Part shown: in pieces, positions 58,790 through 64,000 of the stretch | Layout of the letters: each line of letters opens with the position of its first letter | How positions within the stretch are numbered: the stretch's first letter is position 1 | The notes under the pieces: model-generated | What the model saw: only the letters and a program-made list of their open reading frames with translations | Told to the model about the DNA's origin: nothing | Database searches by the model: none | Program-made: the position numbers and the translations under genes | DNA from: Hemicordylus capensis | Taxonomy: Eukaryota; Chordata; Lepidosauria; Squamata; Cordylidae | Assembly: GCF_027244095.1 (NCBI RefSeq) | Contig: NC_069665.1 | Span: 2,668,501 to 2,732,500 of the forward strand | Reading direction: 5' to 3' | Length of the DNA stretch: 64,000 bases

Positions 58790-61700
58790 ATCTACAATGA
58801 ATGGCAGCAGCTTTCCAAGGTTTCAAGGCAGGAAACCTTCCCTGTCCTACCTGGAGATGCTTCCAGGAATGAAACCTGGGACCTTTCTCCAGAAATAGGA
58901 ACCTAGGAAGCTGAGCGATGGCCCCATCCTGCAAATTAGAAACTAATCCTCTGCTCTTCCCAATTCCACCCCTCCATTACTATTCTCCATTACCCCACAA
59001 TCCTCCTCTATTAATTAATCCAGTCATTCCTGTGTGTGTTGTTCAATCTGTTGTGCAGGGGTTTCCACCCTGATGCCCCAAATGATGTTGGACTACAACA
59101 CCCATCACCCCCATGTGCTGTGGGCAACCAGTGCAGCTAGGGAGTTGTAGCGTCACAAAATCTGGGGATGCCTTGTTGAGAGCTCCTGCATTAGGCAGTG
59201 GGTTTGAACACAGTGTTTAAAAAGGTGCTTAGTTTTAGGCTTGGGAATCCTTTCTTCCATCCCTCTCTTATTCATTCATTTGTTCGATTTCTACACTGCC
59301 CTTCCAAAAATGGCTCAGAGCGGTTTACACAGATCACAATAATAAAACACACACACACACACAAGATAGACACCAGCAAGAGTCACTGGAGGTGCTGTGC
59401 TGGGGGTGGATAGGGCCAGTTACTCTCCCCCAGCTAAATCTTATGCTCCTTGCTGGGTGCTGGGGTTGCCAACGCTCCAGGATGGAGCCGGAATCAGCAT
59501 CAATGATTCGGTGACTGTGGAACGCAACCTTGGAGGTTTTAATGGCTTGATGTGGTGAAAAATATTGGACAAGAATGTCCCAAGGTGGGGAATCTCCAGG
59601 AATCGCTTCAGAATGGGCAGTCTGCCTGGACGCACCTCTTCCTTTCTCCTTTGCTCTGATTCCGGGTCAGCTTGTCACTTCCGGGCAGGAATTGTGCAGA
59701 GAGAGTATAAGCTGGGCTTGATCTGGCCTTCTCCGTTGGACCTTGCCCATTGCCTTCATTTATTGATTGACACTGATATCCTGCTCGTCCTTCCCAGGAG
59801 TCCAGAGCAGTGTCCATGGTTCTGTTCCTCCCCACAACAACCCTGTGAGTGAGGCAGAATAGGCTGAGAGATGGGTGACTGGTCCAGAGTGTCCTGGTGA
59901 GTTCCGTGGCTGAAGCGGGATTCGAACTCGGCTCTCCCAGGTCCAAGTCCAACCCTCTCTCTCTTTAGAGGGAACAGATGAAACAGGGACAGCAGCAGTG
60001 CCTCTGAGCCTGAGCAGACTGCCAGACCTTGAAAAGAGCCGAATCCTGTCTCTGCCCTTTGAGATTTGAAGTTAAGGCTTCAAGGAGAGAAAAGACTTGG
60101 CTTTAAACTACCAGAACCCGGGGGGTGGGGGGTGGGGGGTGGAGTGGGGCGACGGAGAGCCAAACTGTTACTTTTTTAACATCCAGGCTAGAGAACTGTA
60201 ATGTGTGCTGTACCTAGGGCTGCCTTTGAAGATGGTCAGAAAACTTGGATTGGCTTAGAATACAGCAGCCAGACTTCCAACCAGAGAGCCATAGTTCCGA
60301 TGCTCTAACTCTGATCGTCAAAGGTCAGAGCTGGCTGTCACGGCCTTTCCAGGCTCACTTCCAGGTGCTGATTGTTTCCGCCTTTGAAGCCCTCCATTAA
60401 ATGGCTCCTGTAGGAACCAAGTTTAAGTCTCCAGGTGCCTCCCCAGGTGAAATCAGGAGGGTGGTGAGCGGGGAGAAGTCTTCTCAATGGTGTAGGAAAT
60501 ATGGTTCCCCAATAAGCGAGGGCGTCATCCATCTTTCTTGGAAGAAGGCGAGTTTTTGTAATCGACTTGTTCACAGCGGCTTTTAAAGTTCTGTAATTGT
60601 CTATCATGTGATGGCTGCTGTTTTGAATTGTCATTAGCCTGGCCTTTCCCTTGACTAGAGATGTGGTGGTTCTTCCCCTCCCAGGCACTGTATTTTTTTT
60701 TAACTGTTTTTTAAAATTCATGATGTGAATTGTAATGATGTTTTATATTGGTTTTATTGTAACCCACTCTGAGACCTTTGGGTATAGGGCGGGCTAGAAA
60801 TGCAAACAAGTGGAATAAAAATGAAAATAATAAATAAAGAGCAGCCCCTCGTTGCTGGGCTCCTTCTCTTTTAGGCGTCCCAAGGGGTGGGGTGTGCATG
60901 GATTCAGCACTGCAACACCTTCAGAGGGGATGCACGCTCCGGGGAGAGATGCAGACCAACCACTCTGCCGAGAAATGCTAAGGAATCCTCCCCATTGTCT
61001 CCTTCCTTGGGACCTTGAAACCAGGAGAGAATTTCACGGATCTCTTAGCAAATCCACCGGTTAGGACACGTGAGAGCTGCAAGGAGAAGTTTGTCAGTTA
61101 GGCTCCGTTTTAAATGCTTGCATGTTGAATGTTGGTTGTGTGTTTCGTAGTCCTGGAAGTGCCTTTGAACAATGATTCTTTCAAAGCGGGCCAGCTCTTC
61201 ATGCTTTAACTCAGGGCGTCCTAAACTTGGGAACTTTGGCCATTGTGGCTAGGGGTGATGGGAGTTGTAGTCCCAAAAAAGCTTCTCTCCCTGGCAGCAT
61301 CTCCAAGACAGGGCTGAGAGAGATTCCTGCCTGCAAGCTTAGAGAAGCCGTTGCCAGTCTGGGTAGCCCACACTGAACCAGATGGACCAAGAGTCGGACT
61401 CAATCTATGGCAGCTCCCTATGTTCCTGTGTAACATCTGGGGACCCAGGTTCCCTGATCCCTGTCTAACCCATCCTTTCCCCCAGGGAAGTGTCACATCC
61501 TCATTCAGCACTGTGGAGAACAAGGAGAGATGAATGGCTGACCGTGCAACGTGCTAATTAGCTCCAGATATCAGGGTTTTCAATGTTCCCTAAGGAGGCA
61601 GTGGGGCAGGGAATACCAGCCTTGAAGATGTGAACCTGTGGCTTGATATTTTGTTCTATAGCTTAGATTTTTGTAAACCGCTTTGGGAGGTTCACCTGGA

Positions 61701-62514
61701 AGCAGTGAATAAATGCAAAAACATAAAATAAAACAGCAACATAAGGGGAGGCTTCTGAGTGCTGCCCAGATAGAGTGGATTGGCCCCTCCTCTCCCCTGT
61801 GGATAGCCTGGTTGCCTGAAGGGACCTTGCCCAGTTTTCTCAGTGCTAGTTCTTGTGGGGCTGGGGACCTCGGATGGGGCTGACTAATCCTCTGGGGAAT
61901 CGCCCGAGTCCGAGAGTGAAGGAAGGGCTGTATCCTTGGGTCTTGGTGGGGGCTTCTGGCTCTAGTTGTCCTGCTGTGGGACTCCTGGCAGAGCCTGGTC
62001 ACCGGAGGTCTGGGTTGTAGGGACCCCCCACCCTGGTTCATCATCCTCTGAACTCTCCACCTTTTCCCCCAATGGGGAAAAAACCCCATCCAGGTCATGA
62101 CAGTTTCTTTCTCTCTCTTTTTTGTAAAATAGATTGGATTGGTTTTCAGAATGCAAAGAGTAAAAAGTAAGGGGAAAGAAAATAAGAATAGTATAAAATC
62201 AGAAGTATAGGCTGCATCTCCTAACTTACTATATCCACTAATAAGAACAATTTTACAAACTTATTTTGCACTTATTATCCACGAATAAAATACCATCTTA
62301 TCATCATAGTTATCTGATCTGATGAAACGCTGTACTATCTCTTGTTTGGGTCATCTATGCTTTTAAATTTTTCCCGGGTGGCTGGCAGCCATGTTTACCA
62401 TAGAGTTCTGGCGCTTGCGAGGCCAGGGAGAGGAGCACCATTGCCGTATAGAGGGCTGTCTCTCCACTGCTCACGTGGTGCATTGTGGAATACAGGAGGA
62501 CCCAGCCTGGTCCC

Positions 62515-62727
62515 CCGCTGCACCTGCTGTCCTGATCTCCGCTTTGGAGATCACTCATGCCATGTGTGTGGGCCTGCAAGTGGCAGAGCCATGAACGGGG
62601 TCTGATCGTCTGAGAGCAGGCAAGTAGGATGCTGCCTTCTCCCAACCCCCCTGGAACCCCATCTTCTAGTCTCTGCATATTGCTTTGAGCCTTGTGTCTG
62701 TTCTAACCACTGAGCCATGCTGCCAGT
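62515..62727 (-). repeat. tRNA-like SINE remnant in the flank
   Basis: On the minus strand an A-box-like tggctcagtggtta (plus 62704-62717) is followed by a degenerate box B. It is not a functional tRNA because no cloverleaf can be drawn. Confidence 0.4.
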
Positions 62728-63837
62728 AACAGGTGAACACTCTACCTATCTGTGCTGCATTGCTGTGGTGGGACACCAAGGCAGACCCTGCTCAGCAAAG
62801 GGGATAAGTTCTCACAAGCCTATTGCCACCACTATGGATTGTTCTCTGCAGTGCAGGCTGTTGCCTGGCACACTCCGGGTTCACACAAGGCAACAGGGAG
62901 GCCCAATCAGCCTGGCTACCAGTGACTCACGTGCACTGAGTGTAAGAGTCCTGGTATCTCCTGCAAAGCCCAGTGTCTAGACAGGGCTCGTGGCTTTCTG
63001 CAGAAAGAAACGCTGTACTCTTGGAGAGATCCTTCCCACGATCAGAACGCTGGCTGGGGCACCCAACACTGGCCCAGCGTTCCTGAGGATGCCGGTTGCA
63101 GGCAAAGGGCAGGCCCGATGGCAAAGCCACCCACTGAGACTCCGGGGCAGGGCTGGAGTGAGGTTCTCGAGTGAAGAGTGGTCACCGGTGGTTGCTAACT
63201 ATGGGCACTGCCTGGGCGAGGGCCATAAAACTGCACAAGTGTCTCCCTTTGGGCTGAGAAGCAGCAGCTCGAGAGTGCTCCGAGGGTGTCACCCAGTCTG
63301 CTGTGGGAGGAACCAATGCTGCGTTCGGGGACAGCATCCGTGCATTCATACAGAAGTTCTGAGCTAATGATGGCGGAGAATATGCGGGTGATGCTACCTG
63401 ATCAAAAGACTCTTTGAACAGCTGCCACCCTTAGAATGCAGAGCCTGGAACTCGGCAATCAATTAGAAGGGGTGGCTCACCGCGGCAGCGGCAGGGAGGG
63501 CTCCGCAGAAGCACAAGTGCCGCTGGATGCAGAGTGGTGCGATGGTGACATAATTTGTTTGCCGGGGGGGGGGCAGGCAGGTGTCAAGGCAACACATGAG
63601 TGGGGGGATGGTTCCTTCCCTAACAAGGGATCTCTTCTACAGTAAGTGGGAGTCATGCAAGATTGCGACAGAGGCTGAAACGGCCTGTCACATATTAGCA
63701 GGAAGGCATAAATCTTAGCCAGATTAAGGATTTGCTGTCAGTACGCAGCACTCATGGGTCTAATGAGGAAAGACGATGACACCTCAAACCAAGAGAGGGA
63801 GGAGGGCTTGGGAGGGTGCTGGAAGGAGGGCAGAAGT

Positions 63838-64000
63838 GAGGCAGCGTGGCGTAATGGGCAGAGTACCTAGGAAACTGCCTTCTACTGAGTCAGAGCCTTG
63901 GTCCATCTAGCTCAGGATCGTCTACTCAGACTGGCAGCCGCTTCTGCATCTGCACAGACAGGCAGCGGCCTCTCCGGCTGCAGGCAGGAGTCTCTCTCAG
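63838..64000 (+). repeat. Composite SINE fragments at the window edge
   Basis: gaggcagcgtggcgtaatgg (63838 onward) is a tRNA-like SINE head. It switches to gaaactgccttctactgagt and tggtccatctagctcaggat, the squamate-type SINE seen inside the array, which runs off the window. Confidence 0.55.

Larger units (their letters stand above)
53500..61735. other. Intergenic repeat block, unit 4
   Basis: Collinear with the other units up to the A-rich tail near 61735, where about 1.0 kb present in units 1-3 is missing and the sequence resumes at the equivalent of about 14932. No host gene recognised. Confidence 0.6.
52646..62322. repeat. Tandem array unit 4, truncated at the array edge
   Basis: Fourth copy, collinear with the others until about 62322, where homology stops at the point equivalent to about 15491 in unit 1. 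A further block of about 1.0 kb (equivalent to about 13910-14931 of unit 1) is missing at about 61736. The unit therefore lacks the DIRS-type fossil and does not reach a further gene copy. Confidence 0.92.
62323..64000. other. Right flank of the tandem array
   Basis: No similarity to the array units is visible apart from SINE-type pieces. No splice-bounded open frame or RNA gene is recognised. A 13-bp direct repeat gaaacgctgtact occurs at 62324-62336, right at the junction, and again at 63007-63019. Confidence 0.6.

Noticed and set aside
1-62322. The tandem units as an assembly artefact
   Set aside because: Each unit has private differences (L2 in unit 1, intron loss in unit 2, empty hAT site in unit 3, array edge in unit 4), which argues for real copies, though only long reads can prove it.
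1-64000. CRISPR arrays, bacterial operons, rRNA genes
   Set aside because: None seen; repeats are dispersed eukaryotic elements, not short regular arrays.

Overview
This window is vertebrate nuclear DNA, most likely from a squamate reptile (lizard or snake). That assignment is inference. It rests on the repeat mix: tRNA-derived SINEs of a kind I recall from squamates, L2/CR1-type LINE tails, hAT miniature elements with 8-bp target duplications, and DIRS-type fossils. No bacterial, viral or organellar gene set is present.

The dominant structure is a head-to-tail tandem array of a large unit. Unit 1 is about 21.3 kb (1-21269), unit 2 about 16.1 kb (21270-37386), unit 3 about 15.3 kb (37387-52645), and unit 4 is cut short (52646 to about 62322). 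The window opens inside the array and leaves it near 62322. Beyond that lies about 1.7 kb of non-array sequence containing SINE pieces. Unit 1 is longer mainly because it carries a 4.67-kb L2 LINE that the other units lack.

The one host gene I can support lies on the minus strand and spans the unit boundaries, so there is one gene per period: a partial copy at 1-854 and full copies at 18769-22123, 35050-38240 and 50080-53499. I model four coding exons of 85, 684, 126 and 1433 bp. Every intron is phase 1, and the predicted product is 775 aa. All three full copies keep the same exon lengths, reading frame and stop. The product is Pro/Ser-rich and disordered-looking with a conserved C-terminal block. 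From memory, without alignment, it resembles the vertebrate C2orf78 (DUF4629) family. About 1.2 kb upstream of each start codon sits a short conserved block with CRE-like, X-box (RFX)-like and YY1-like motifs, which is a candidate promoter.

The intergenic DNA is layered repeats: hAT elements (1.2-kb and 0.2-kb forms, plus a palindromic 130-bp MITE), several SINEs, old L2/CR1 ends, one young L2 LINE with an open EN-RT frame, and a DIRS-type fossil downstream of the gene in units 1-3. Comparing units shows a mosaic history. A 1.2-kb hAT element is present in units 1, 2 and 4 while unit 3 has a clean empty site, and other blocks group the units in conflicting ways. This points to unequal crossing over and gene conversion within the array rather than simple sequential duplication.
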